A stretch of DNA of 64,000 nt from Erysipelotrichaceae bacterium (GCA_017431225.1 JAFRLM010000019.1:1-64000), one strand, 5' to 3'. Positions 8,616-15,430 are shown, counted from the stretch's first letter. Made by a program: numbers and translations. The notes: generated from the letters alone by a model not told the origin.

Positions 8616-8634
8616 TTTACATTTATAATGTAAA
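8616..8634. promoter_or_regulatory. Perfect palindrome upstream of the oppA promoter
   Basis: TTTACATT-TAT-AATGTAAA, eight-base arms with a three-base centre, about 17 bp upstream of the -35. The position suits an activator or a repressor operator for opp; the cognate protein is unknown. It does not resemble the CodY consensus. Confidence 0.45.
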
Positions 8635-8681
8635 CATTTTCAGTTTCGTGTTTAATACTTCAGTGATTTAGTGCTATAGAT

Positions 8682-8716
8682 ACAAAAAGCATCTGCTCTA
8701 TGCAGAACAGATGCTT
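8682..8716 (-). terminator. Terminator of the protease-lipoprotein operon, repeat copy A
   Basis: Stem AAAGCATCTG/CAGATGCTTT with a 10-12 base loop, followed on the minus strand by TTTTTGT. Bases 8690-8718 are identical to 12264-12292. Confidence 0.75.
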
Positions 8717-8757
8717 TGATTTACCAGCCTTCGGTCCGTATACGTCATCAATCACAA
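8717..8757 (-). pseudogene. Relic of a peptidoglycan-binding domain
   Basis: Translated on the minus strand it reads IVIDDVYGPKAGKS. That matches the GEIDGVYGPETES segment of the DUF1028/PG-binding gene at 12308-13171; the two stretches share about 24 of 31 bases. No start, no complete domain. It lies directly before repeat copy A, in the same order as the intact gene and repeat copy B. Confidence 0.4.
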
Positions 8758-9465
8758 TCATTTATTTGATAAACCATAAACAGAATCAGCAAATTCCCAT
8801 GTTTGATTGAAGTTATTCTTTATACGAATCTTGTTGAGATCAATCTCTTCGGGAACTTCAAACGCCGGGCAATCAATCTCTCTTAATCCACCTTCCAGGC
8901 CAACGATCGAAATCGTCCCGTCGATGTTGTACTTTGTTTTTGTCAAATACATCAAATAGGTTTTACCCGGTTCAATGCTAATATCTTCTTCGAATTTTTG
9001 CTCAACATATGCCGGCTTTTCATCTATGTTACTTAACAGCTTATTCCTGGATTCCTCTCTTAAGCCTTTTATGTATACTTCGAAAGGAAGAATTCCTCCA
9101 CCTCTTCTATATTCAACTATCTGACCCGGCTGATAATATCCTTTAAAGTCTTTAAGAATTTCAATCTCGCCCATTGTATACGCATAGCAATATTCGCCTG
9201 TAACTTCGTTAATATTAGAAGATCCGCTAATTGATAATACATGCGATATCACAACCGCATCTGCATTTTCGTAAAGAGTTTTGCTATCTTTGATTGAAGA
9301 GGATTTTGAGCCGGAAGAATGTATTTCCATTACAGACCCGTTTATATTTTCATAAACGTTAATATAATTCCGCGTTTTGCTGTTTTGGTCATCTGAGGCC
9401 AGACCAGCCTTGCTGGAACACGCACAGATAAACACAAGCATTATTACTGATACTATTTTTTTCAT
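8758..9465 (-). CDS. Putative lipoprotein of the accessory island
   Basis: 235 aa. MKKIVSVIMLVFICAC is a lipoprotein signal with cysteine 16 as the probable lipid site (ICAC box). The mature part has no family I recognise. It is rich in serine and charged residues at first (residues 45-65), then beta-strand-like with EVYIKGLREESRNKL and an EPGKTYLMYLTKTKY segment that recalls extracellular beta-sandwich proteins. Codons are AT-rich, unlike the flanking chromosome. It lies 11 bp after the metzincin gene and shares its promoter, so it could assist, inhibit or anchor that protease. No catalytic motif is visible. Confidence 0.75.
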   Translation of the reverse strand: MKKIVSVIMLVFICACSSKAGLASDDQNSKTRNYINVYENINGSVMEIHSSGSKSSSIKDSKTLYENADAVVISHVLSISGSSNINEVTGEYCYAYTMGEIEILKDFKGYYQPGQIVEYRRGGGILPFEVYIKGLREESRNKLLSNIDEKPAYVEQKFEEDISIEPGKTYLMYLTKTKYNIDGTISIVGLEGGLREIDCPAFEVPEEIDLNKIRIKNNFNQTWEFADSVYGLSNK

Positions 9466-9476
9466 TTTTTTACGCC

Positions 9477-10124
9477 TCAGTTACTTCCATAAAGATGGAT
9501 AATAGTATTATTGTCTACTTGTTGTACGGTATCAACTACAGCCTCATCGTAATAAGTCCACATTATCGAAACATTTGTTTTGGTGTTATGATCCAATCCG
9601 AAACAGTGCCCCATTTCGTGTGTCATTACGAATTGTGCTTCGAAATCCGATACAGTATTCTGTATTAATTTATCGTGGTTGACGTGGATTTCACAATACA
9701 ACCAGTTACCGTTTAACGGATTCATCGCGGTGCTACTAGAACTATACATTTCGGTGGATGCGGCTATTTCATCGGGATAGTTCGGCCAATAACTATCGCT
9801 CTCTCTGTAGATATCGATTGTGCTTCCATAATTCGAACTGACAAAATTGATATAAATCGGATTCGCCCAACCGGTATACATCCAGTTATTTGCTGCATTT
9901 GAAATATATGATTCCCAATAACCTATACCAGACGCATAATTCAAATAGATCGTTACGTTCCCAACTCCGTTAATCAGTTTATGATTGGCATAAACTGGGG
10001 TATCGTAAAAGCCGAGAATCGGATTTGGTCTTTGCGTTTTTGATTCCTCTGCCAGAACCGGAGAAAAAACCAATAGCATTGTCGAAATAATCAACAAGAA
10101 AGATAAACGTATTCTTTTTATCAT
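9477..10124 (-). CDS. Secreted metzincin zinc metalloprotease (matrixin-like)
   Basis: 215 aa with a Sec signal (MIKRIRLSFLLIISTMLLVFSPVLA, cleavage likely after residue 25). The zinc-binding motif HEMGHCFGLDH spans residues 169-179 and gives the metzincin HExxHxxGxxH signature, with glutamate 170 as catalytic base. VSIMW, with methionine 188, is a good Met-turn. The domain is short, as in minimal M10/M57-type bacterial enzymes, and has no clear pro-segment or wall anchor. The likely action is cleavage of proteins or peptides outside the cell. The small Cys-rich peptide encoded just upstream is a possible substrate or regulator. AAGGAA precedes the ATG by eight bases. AT-rich codon use marks it as acquired. 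Confidence 0.85.
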   Translation of the reverse strand: MIKRIRLSFLLIISTMLLVFSPVLAEESKTQRPNPILGFYDTPVYANHKLINGVGNVTIYLNYASGIGYWESYISNAANNWMYTGWANPIYINFVSSNYGSTIDIYRESDSYWPNYPDEIAASTEMYSSSSTAMNPLNGNWLYCEIHVNHDKLIQNTVSDFEAQFVMTHEMGHCFGLDHNTKTNVSIMWTYYDEAVVDTVQQVDNNTIIHLYGSN

Positions 10125-10215
10125 ATTTTTCGTTCCTTTTTTCTAATCATATTGCGCGCGATAACAACGTATATAATCACTAGTTCATTGCGGAGTTCAT
10201 TCAAGGACTTTTTTA

Positions 10216-10244
10216 ACTATAATCATTACCAGCTTGATGTTTAA
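10216..10244 (-). promoter_or_regulatory. Promoter of the metzincin-lipoprotein operon
   Basis: Minus strand TTAAAC, 17-bp spacer, TATAGT, about 90 bp ahead of the protease start and downstream of the peptide gene. The protease pair can therefore be transcribed independently of the peptide. Confidence 0.5.
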
Positions 10245-10265
10245 GCCAACTATTCTTGCTGTAAA

Positions 10266-10499
10266 TTACCCCTCATCACAGTTAAACATACATCCAGGAT
10301 TATCTCCGCAAGGCTCATTGATGCTTCCTGCTGAATTGTCCGTGCAGACTTCTTCCAATTCCCCTTCATCATTCTGAATCCATTGACATACAAACGATTG
10401 GTTCAAAAAGTCGCTTTCTTCTGCATGCACAGAAGGCGGGCAAAAGCTCGACATCAGCACTAACAGGCAGGAAGCCACTACAGAAATAGTTTTAATCAT
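10266..10499 (-). CDS. Small secreted acidic cysteine-rich peptide
   Basis: 77 aa from the ATG at 10499. Residues 1-26 form a Sec signal ending VHA. The mature part (residues 27-77) has five cysteines at 38, 52, 64, 70 and 74, about 13 acidic residues and no lysine or arginine. I know no family for it. Candidate roles are signal precursor, bacteriocin-like toxin, protease inhibitor or protease substrate. The open frame extends upstream to 10712, but that part reads through a G-tract and has no ribosome site; the signal peptide fixes the start here. Its only Shine-Dalgarno candidate is the 11-G run four bases before the ATG. It is divergent from the HTH regulator and upstream of the metzincin. 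Confidence 0.7.
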   Translation of the reverse strand: MIKTISVVASCLLVLMSSFCPPSVHAEESDFLNQSFVCQWIQNDEGELEEVCTDNSAGSINEPCGDNPGCMFNCDEG

Positions 10500-10503
10500 T
10501 TTA

Positions 10504-10514
10504 CCCCCCCCCCC
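10504..10514 (-). repeat. Homopolymeric G11 tract at the peptide ribosome binding site
   Basis: Eleven consecutive C on the plus strand (G on the mRNA strand) end four bases before the ATG at 10499. Mononucleotide G/C tracts of this length commonly change length by slippage. Here length would alter Shine-Dalgarno strength and spacing. Confidence 0.75.
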
Positions 10515-10527
10515 GAGAAATCTCGGG
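10512..10527 (-). other. Hairpin sharing bases with the G tract
   Basis: CCCGAG-AAAT-CTCGGG. In the mRNA the 3' arm runs straight into the G tract, so the same Gs can pair in the stem or face the ribosome. Confidence 0.55.
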
Positions 10528-10576
10528 TTATTTCTATGTTCACACGCTAGCATTTTGGTCACACCTAAAAAGGGGC

Positions 10577-10638
10577 AACTTTCACTTACCTGTGAATAAA
10601 AGCATAGTCTGTGGGATAATGCATACAATGTGAAAGTT
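10577..10638. promoter_or_regulatory. Repeat-rich divergent promoter region, candidate operators
   Basis: An exact 9-bp inverted repeat AACTTTCAC (10577-10585) and GTGAAAGTT (10630-10638) flanks 44 bp. Inside lies TTCAC-TTACCT-GTGAA (10581-10596). Related TTCACAC/TCACAC direct repeats occur at 10539-10545 and 10559-10564. A TAGAAT -10 for the regulator lies at 10673. These suit autoregulation by the adjacent HTH protein. Confidence 0.45.
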
Positions 10639-10696
10639 ATAGATAAGAATATCATCAGAACTCTATGTCTGTTAGAATACAAATTAGGTGATATAG

Positions 10697-11956
10697 ATGA
10701 TAAACACTGCAATTAATTATTCTTTTCTTGGTCAGACAATTAAGCATATACGTCAAAAGTCAAATATTACCCAAAATGAGCTTGCTGAAGGAATCTGTTC
10801 CAGAAGGACGGTAATATCTATTGAGAAAGGAAATCATTCATCAATTCCAAACATATATTCTATGTTTTCGAAGAAGCTCGGTTTATTATTTGATGAATAC
10901 GATATCGAAGTTCAGGAAAAGATTCTTACATTTCAAAACAACATCATTAATGCATTCTCTGAAGATTGCTTAGTTGAGAAGTTTTTTGTCTTGCGCAATC
11001 AAATCAGAGATTTTCGGCAATATTTAGAAAACACCCTTTATTACAATGAAATTCTGATGCTTTATGATGCGTATCTGACATTTTATATTGAAGGGTCTTT
11101 GTTCAATGTGAGTTTCTATCAGTATCTTGATAAGGTATACAAGACACTCAAGGGTTATGATTATGCTTTTTCCTTATCGCTTTTATTTAACGCCAGCAGG
11201 AAAGGGTTGATCACTTTTAAAAATGTGTATCATTATCATGCCCTTCTAGCCAATGAAGAGATCTTTAAAAACTATTATGATGTCTCATCGGTGAATATCG
11301 GGATCCATTGTTCGCTGATCGACAAAGAGTATTCTCCAATATATGAGAATCGGAAAACTAATGCTTTATGGAAGTCTTTCTTTTATCGATATCAAATCAT
11401 GGATTCTCTGGCGCGAGCTTGGGGCAATATGCTCGATTCCAAAGGATCGATACAACTTCTCAAAGAGTTATTGGAAATCAAAGATGAGGGAAACAAGATA
11501 ATTATTGGGAAAGCCGCCAGGGATTATCTGCCTAAACACATCCTTTATGCAAAGATACGGTCCATGGCAATCTGTTTTTATCGCTTGGATGATTATAAAA
11601 ACTGTGCTCGAATGTTTTGGCTTATTCCCGCAGACGGGAATTATAGAGGAACGGCTAATTACGCATTCTGGATTGATTCTCTACAAAAACTCAACGATAA
11701 AGACGGAATCATCAAAGCATTGAAAGAAGCCGATCCTCTTAGTTCAACACTCGCCTATGGCAGACATGTAATTCAGTATTATCGAAACAAATACTTAAAC
11801 GGAAAGACAGACGATGAACTGGAAGATTATCTGATTAGATATCTAAAGCCAATACATACCGATAGTCCCATTTATCATCCGATCTTTTTGGAAGAGATGA
11901 AATGTCTTGTTAACAAAACAAGGCATTATGAAAAGCTGAACAGATATCTTAACTAA
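10697..11956 (+). CDS. XRE-family HTH regulator with long helical C-terminus (RNPP/Rgg-like)
   Basis: 419 aa. Residues 11-62 form an HTH_3 domain (LGQTIKHIRQKSNITQNELA, then RRTVISIEKG). The remaining 350 residues are predicted helical with Leu/Tyr-rich repeats, as in TPR-type C-domains of RNPP and Rgg/GadR regulators that bind small peptides, though it is longer than typical Rgg (about 285 aa). AGGTG lies six bases before the ATG. It is divergent from the secreted Cys-rich peptide and the protease operon, the usual layout for a local regulator. AT-rich codon use matches the island. Which ligand it senses is unknown; the neighbouring peptide is acidic and signal-bearing, so it is one candidate. 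Confidence 0.75.
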   Translation: MINTAINYSFLGQTIKHIRQKSNITQNELAEGICSRRTVISIEKGNHSSIPNIYSMFSKKLGLLFDEYDIEVQEKILTFQNNIINAFSEDCLVEKFFVLRNQIRDFRQYLENTLYYNEILMLYDAYLTFYIEGSLFNVSFYQYLDKVYKTLKGYDYAFSLSLLFNASRKGLITFKNVYHYHALLANEEIFKNYYDVSSVNIGIHCSLIDKEYSPIYENRKTNALWKSFFYRYQIMDSLARAWGNMLDSKGSIQLLKELLEIKDEGNKIIIGKAARDYLPKHILYAKIRSMAICFYRLDDYKNCARMFWLIPADGNYRGTANYAFWIDSLQKLNDKDGIIKALKEADPLSSTLAYGRHVIQYYRNKYLNGKTDDELEDYLIRYLKPIHTDSPIYHPIFLEEMKCLVNKTRHYEKLNRYLN

Positions 11957-12192
11957 ATATTATAGTCAATCCTCATCTGCTATCACGAATCTGCACCTAT
12001 GGATTATGCTTCCAAGCTTGTAGAATACACGTTGAATTATTCTGCAGATCAATCTCGCTGACAATAGGTTTCTTTTGTAGTGTCTTATATAGACAGTTCG
12101 CAAGAAACGGAGCGTACATAATTGTTATTGGATATAATACTTCTCTTATCATTGGCTTCTTTCAATAATGTATAGATTAAACAGTGAAAAGA
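11957..12192. other. AT-rich intergenic region downstream of the regulator
   Basis: No recognised gene. It holds a weak 51-codon minus-strand frame (11997-12152, listed separately) and scattered TATAAT-like boxes near 12131. No integrase, transposase or attachment site seen. Confidence 0.4.
11997..12152 (-). CDS. Possible 51-aa small protein, convergent with the regulator
   Basis: An open frame begins ATG ATA AGA and encodes MIREVLYPITIMYAPFLANC followed by a lysine-rich stretch and ILQAWKHNP before TAG. The composition is protein-like, with a hydrophobic first third, but the ribosome site (GAAAGAAG) is weak and I recognise no family. It could equally be a fragment of an older gene. It is too short for standard gene callers to trust. 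Confidence 0.25.
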   Translation of the reverse strand: MIREVLYPITIMYAPFLANCLYKTLQKKPIVSEIDLQNNSTCILQAWKHNP

Positions 12193-12229
12193 AAGGACTG
12201 TTGCCTCGTTCTTCCGGGTTACAGTCCTT
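12193..12229 (-). terminator. Stem-loop, possible terminator
   Basis: Stem AAGGACTGT/ACAGTCCTT with a 19-base loop; read on the minus strand it is followed by TTCTTTTC. Could end transcripts from 13171, or the convergent regulator transcript, less well on the plus strand. Confidence 0.4.
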
Positions 12230-12263
12230 ATCTGATGGATAACAATTTGCTTTCAAGTCCAAC

Positions 12264-12292
12264 CATCTGCTCTATGCAGAACAGATGCTTTG
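12264..12292. repeat. Copy B of the 29-bp hairpin repeat
   Basis: Identical over 29 bp and in the same orientation to 8690-8718. Here only CATCTG/CAGATG can pair because the outer bases differ, and there is no U-run, so it is a poor terminator. Confidence 0.75.
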
Positions 12293-12307
12293 GTTTTCAT
12301 ATGATGC

Positions 12308-13171
12308 TTATTTTTCGATCCCGGTCAGAAGGATCGGATAGACTCTGGCATCGATCTGCGGTCCTTCCAGGAAACGCATCTCATAGTTTGCCACACCGCA
12401 CCAGGAGCGGTATGCGGATTCAGTCTCCGGTCCGTAGACGCCGTCGATCTCTCCTTTATAATAGCCCTTCTCCTTCAGAGCCTGCTGGATCTTTACAGCC
12501 ATTTCGGGATCGATCGGCAGGATCTCTTCCGGTCTTCCGAAATAGAGCTCATGCAGATCCAATAAATGCGAGAGCTTTGCGATCGGTTCCGGATCATCGT
12601 CGACCCGGAGATCGATCTCTTTATCGTTGTAATTGCCGTAGGATGCGTTCGCCTTGGCGATATAGACAGCGGCCGCCTGACGACCGCGGCTGTCACCGCC
12701 CGCCGTCTGCGCGGCAGCAAGCGCCTGGACAAGACGTCTTGCGAGAGAGCCTGTCGAATTCTCGAAGCTTTCCGCCATCGCGTCGACCGTCTCCTTATTT
12801 ACCAGGATATTCCCCTGGCAGGTATAGTTCTTTCCGCAGCGGTGACCGGCATAGTTGAAACACGCGGAACCGGTATAGGCAGCAGAATTGCCGTAGGAGT
12901 CGACGATCCCGAACTGGCGGTCCTGCGGACGGTCATCCAGAGCCAGCAGAGCGTTTTTGACTTTCTCAGCGGTATAGCCTTTTGCCAGAAGCTGCAGACC
13001 GAGCTCACCGAAATCCAGGTTGCATTCCGCCTGGGTGGCGATCGCGCCGGCACCGGCTTTTACCCACGGTACGGCGTTCCCGGCCGCAAGGAATTTGGAT
13101 TGAACAGCTACGCCCCATTCCTGAGTTTCGGGATCATAGGCAGCGATGGAGAATGTTGCGATCACAGACAT
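12308..13171 (-). CDS. DUF1028 Ntn-hydrolase-like protein with C-terminal peptidoglycan-binding domain
   Basis: 287 aa. Residues 1-210 match DUF1028, an Ntn-hydrolase-like fold: TFSIAAYDPETQEWGVAVQS at the start, WVKAGAGAIATQA near 36, and RQFGIVDSYGNSAAYTG near 84. Residues 215-285 form a putative peptidoglycan-binding domain (MAVKIQQALKEKGYY, then GEIDGVYGPETESAYRSW). This pairing is a known architecture. There is no signal peptide, so the site of action is unclear. The gene starts 12 bp after the histidine kinase stop, with AAAGGAG, so it is probably co-transcribed with the two-component system and may serve wall or peptide turnover. Confidence 0.87.
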   Translation of the reverse strand: MSVIATFSIAAYDPETQEWGVAVQSKFLAAGNAVPWVKAGAGAIATQAECNLDFGELGLQLLAKGYTAEKVKNALLALDDRPQDRQFGIVDSYGNSAAYTGSACFNYAGHRCGKNYTCQGNILVNKETVDAMAESFENSTGSLARRLVQALAAAQTAGGDSRGRQAAAVYIAKANASYGNYNDKEIDLRVDDDPEPIAKLSHLLDLHELYFGRPEEILPIDPEMAVKIQQALKEKGYYKGEIDGVYGPETESAYRSWCGVANYEMRFLEGPQIDARVYPILLTGIEK

Positions 13172-13183
13172 AGTTGCTCCTTT

Positions 13184-14593
13184 CTAGACGGTTTCCGGTA
13201 CTTTGAACCAGAAACGGGAATATTCGCCGGCTTTTGAATCCACACCGTATTCAAAGCCGTGCAGCTGCAGAAGGTCACGTGCCAGCGACAGTCCGATGCC
13301 ACTGCCGATATGATGACGCTTGTGTTCCTCATCTACTTTATAATAGCGTTCCCAGATGTTCTTCAGATCCTTTTCCTTGATCCCCGGGCCGTTATCATAG
13401 ACGGAGACGGTGAATGTATCCCCTTCCTTCTTTGAGGAAAGGATGATGACTTTGTTTTCCGCGTCGTTATAGTTCAATGCATTATTCAGGAAATTGTAGA
13501 CGACCTGGCCGATGCGCTTTTTATCAAGTGAGACGACACCGTCCTCCGCCAGTTCCAGACGGAAGTCGATATCCTGCGCCTCACAGTATTTTTCATACTG
13601 ATGGTAGATCTCGGTCATGAAGTCATTCAGGGAAACATCTTCCCTGTTCAGCTTGAGGCGCTGGCCTTCGATCCGGGAAACATCCAGCAGATCATCGACC
13701 AGTGCGTTCAGACGCTTGGCTTCGGTAATGATGACATCGAGGTTCTCTTCATTATTCTCTTCCTTCAGGTCCTTCATCATCTCCGCGTAGCCGACGATCA
13801 TCGTCAGCGGTGTGCGCAGGTCATGGGAGACATTGGATAACAGTTCCTTACGGGCGGTATCGACTTTGCGGATCTCGTCGTTGGCCTGTTTCAGGGTCTC
13901 GTTCAGCTGTTCGATCTCAGTCGAGCTCCGGGGGATATCGCCGCTGTATTTGCCCGCAGGCAGCAGCGCAGCCTCTTCGTTCAGCTTTTTGATCGGAGTC
14001 ACGAAGCGGTAGGAAGCGAGCAGTCCCAGCAGTACGGTAATGATCAGGACGATCGCGGCAATGACCCAGAACTGGTCCTGCAGGGTCGCGATCGTTGCGC
14101 CCAGCGGCGCGATCATCGCTGATACCAGGACAAAGGTGCTCTCATCATCGTCTTCGACCAGCCGCGCGTAGATATAGGCTTTCTGATGTTCATCCCGGCC
14201 GACCTGATAATCGGTAAACAGATGGGCTCCGCCTTCTTTCAGGGTCGTTTCCAGGATCTCCGCCGTCTGCTCATAGCGCAGAAGGCCCAGAGCGCACATG
14301 TTGCGGCTGGAGGCGGAAGAGATCGCTTCATCTGTCGAAAGGACATAGACACAGACCTCGTTGTTCATCGAGCGCTCGCGGATGCGGCTCTCCAGTTCAT
14401 CGCTGCCGATGCTCTCAGCGATATATTCCCCGGTCGCGATGATCTCATCCGTTTTGTGTCGGATATAGAAATCATTCAGGAAAAACGTCTGGAAGAGAAA
14501 GGTCAGACCGACGATCAGGAGCGCCGAGGCCGCCAGGATCAGGATCAGCTGGGTGCGGAAACTAATTGTCTTTTTCAAAACGGTACCCCACAC
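13184..14593 (-). CDS. Sensor histidine kinase
   Basis: About 469 aa. The N-terminal transmembrane helix (residues 12-33), an external sensor region of roughly 130 residues and a second helix near 170-190 precede a HAMP-like linker. HisKA carries LSNVSHDLRTPLTMIVGYAEMM with the phospho-histidine near 260. The ATPase domain shows the N-box (NFLNNALNYN), DNGPGI, and GSGIGLSLARDLLQLHG. It phosphorylates the response regulator encoded just upstream, which it overlaps. The start is uncertain: GTG at 14593 overlaps the regulator by 32 bp, and a TTG at 14578 with GGGG seven bases upstream is an alternative. Confidence 0.9.
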   Translation of the reverse strand: MWGTVLKKTISFRTQLILILAASALLIVGLTFLFQTFFLNDFYIRHKTDEIIATGEYIAESIGSDELESRIRERSMNNEVCVYVLSTDEAISSASSRNMCALGLLRYEQTAEILETTLKEGGAHLFTDYQVGRDEHQKAYIYARLVEDDDESTFVLVSAMIAPLGATIATLQDQFWVIAAIVLIITVLLGLLASYRFVTPIKKLNEEAALLPAGKYSGDIPRSSTEIEQLNETLKQANDEIRKVDTARKELLSNVSHDLRTPLTMIVGYAEMMKDLKEENNEENLDVIITEAKRLNALVDDLLDVSRIEGQRLKLNREDVSLNDFMTEIYHQYEKYCEAQDIDFRLELAEDGVVSLDKKRIGQVVYNFLNNALNYNDAENKVIILSSKKEGDTFTVSVYDNGPGIKEKDLKNIWERYYKVDEEHKRHHIGSGIGLSLARDLLQLHGFEYGVDSKAGEYSRFWFKVPETV

Positions 14594-15227
14594 CTCTCAG
14601 GGTCGTTATGTATTTCGAGTAATCACCGAGCGCCTTGCGCAGCAGCTTGATATGGGTATCGAGCGTCCGGTCATCACTGTAGTAATCATAGTCCCAGACT
14701 TTCGAGAGGATGTCTTCCCTGCGCATGGCGATCCCGCGGTTTTTCACGAGATACAGCAGAAGCTCATATTCCTTCAAGGAAAGGCTCAGCGGTTTTCCGT
14801 CCACGGTCACGACCCGTGCCTGCTCATCGATCACAAGGCCGTCGATCACGATCTTCTCGGTAACGTTCTCACGCCGTTTCAGGATGACCTTGATCCGCAT
14901 CATCAGTTCTTTCGGCGAGAAGGGTTTTGTTACATAATCGTCTGCGCCGACGTCGAATCCATAGATACGGTCTTCTTCCTGGCTGAGGGCGGAAAGGAAA
15001 ATGCAGGGGATCTCGCGGAACTCGCAGATCCTCTGGTAGGCTTTGTAGCCGTCGACGCCCGGCATCATAATATCCATGATGATCACATCAAAATCATTCT
15101 TCCGGCAAAGTTCGATCGCTTCCAGCCCATCCTTGGCCGTAACCGCCTCATAACCTTCGTGAAGCACGTATTTCCGTATCATTTCACGGATCATTTCTTC
15201 GTCGTCTACGATTAATATCTTGCTCAT
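14562..15227 (-). CDS. OmpR/PhoB-family response regulator
   Basis: 221 aa. The receiver domain has the acidic pair in LIVDDEE, phospho-acceptor aspartate in DVIIMDIMMPG near residue 52, the threonine/serine switch in FLSALSQ and lysine in VTKPFSP near 102. The C-terminal winged helix (residues 125-220) contains SLKEYELLLYLVKNRG and RTLDTHIKLLRKALG and ends in RGVGYRF. It is the first gene of the RR-HK-DUF1028 operon. TATAAT ends six bases before the ATG with no Shine-Dalgarno, so it is probably leaderless. Confidence 0.95.
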   Translation of the reverse strand: MSKILIVDDEEMIREMIRKYVLHEGYEAVTAKDGLEAIELCRKNDFDVIIMDIMMPGVDGYKAYQRICEFREIPCIFLSALSQEEDRIYGFDVGADDYVTKPFSPKELMMRIKVILKRRENVTEKIVIDGLVIDEQARVVTVDGKPLSLSLKEYELLLYLVKNRGIAMRREDILSKVWDYDYYSDDRTLDTHIKLLRKALGDYSKYITTLRGVGYRFEKDN

Positions 15228-15233
15228 GGTTTC

Positions 15234-15239
15234 ATTATA
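15234..15239 (-). promoter_or_regulatory. -10 box, leaderless start of the response regulator
   Basis: Consensus TATAAT on the minus strand with a six-base gap to the ATG at 15227. Confidence 0.6.
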
Positions 15240-15272
15240 GAGAAAAAATGTGAATTCTAACTGAAAGAAATG

Positions 15273-15301
15273 CTTTTCATTTAAAAATTATCTGCTATAA
15301 T
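15273..15301 (+). promoter_or_regulatory. tRNA-Gln promoter
   Basis: Extended -10 TGC-TATAAT (15293-15301), 15 bp before the tRNA. The -35 region is poor (TTTTCA-like). Confidence 0.5.
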
Positions 15302-15316
15302 AATAAAGCGCAGTCA

Positions 15317-15393
15317 TTGGGGTATAGCCAAGCGGTAAGGCATCAGACTCTGAATCTGACATTTCCTTGGTTCGAATCCAAGTACCCCAGCCA
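15317..15393 (+). tRNA. tRNA-Gln (CTG)
   Basis: Cloverleaf with anticodon CTG in loop CTCTGAA, T-loop TTCGAAT, acceptor TGGGGTA/TACCCCA and encoded CCA. CTG reads only CAG, so a separate TTG isoacceptor must exist elsewhere. Confidence 0.93.
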
Positions 15394-15403
15394 TTGAATA
15401 CCG

Positions 15404-15430
15404 ACCACCTTCGCGGTGGTTTTTCTTTTC
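15404..15430 (+). terminator. Terminator of tRNA-Gln
   Basis: Stem ACCACC/GGTGGT with loop TTCGC followed by TTTTCTTTTC. Confidence 0.85.

Noticed and set aside
10500..10712. N-terminal extension of the Cys-rich peptide (148-aa version)
   Set aside because: It would read through the G tract and the divergent promoter, lacks a ribosome site, and would bury a clear signal peptide inside the protein.
11999..12061. 20-codon plus-strand frame (MDYASKLVEYTLNYSADQSR) as a pheromone gene
   Set aside because: No ribosome site and no hydrophobic export segment, so not credible as a secreted signal peptide.
12184..12858. Plus-strand frame starting MKRKDCCLVLPGYSPYL
   Set aside because: Most of it lies opposite the intact DUF1028 gene and is arginine/serine-rich in the manner of a shadow frame; it also runs through repeat copy B.
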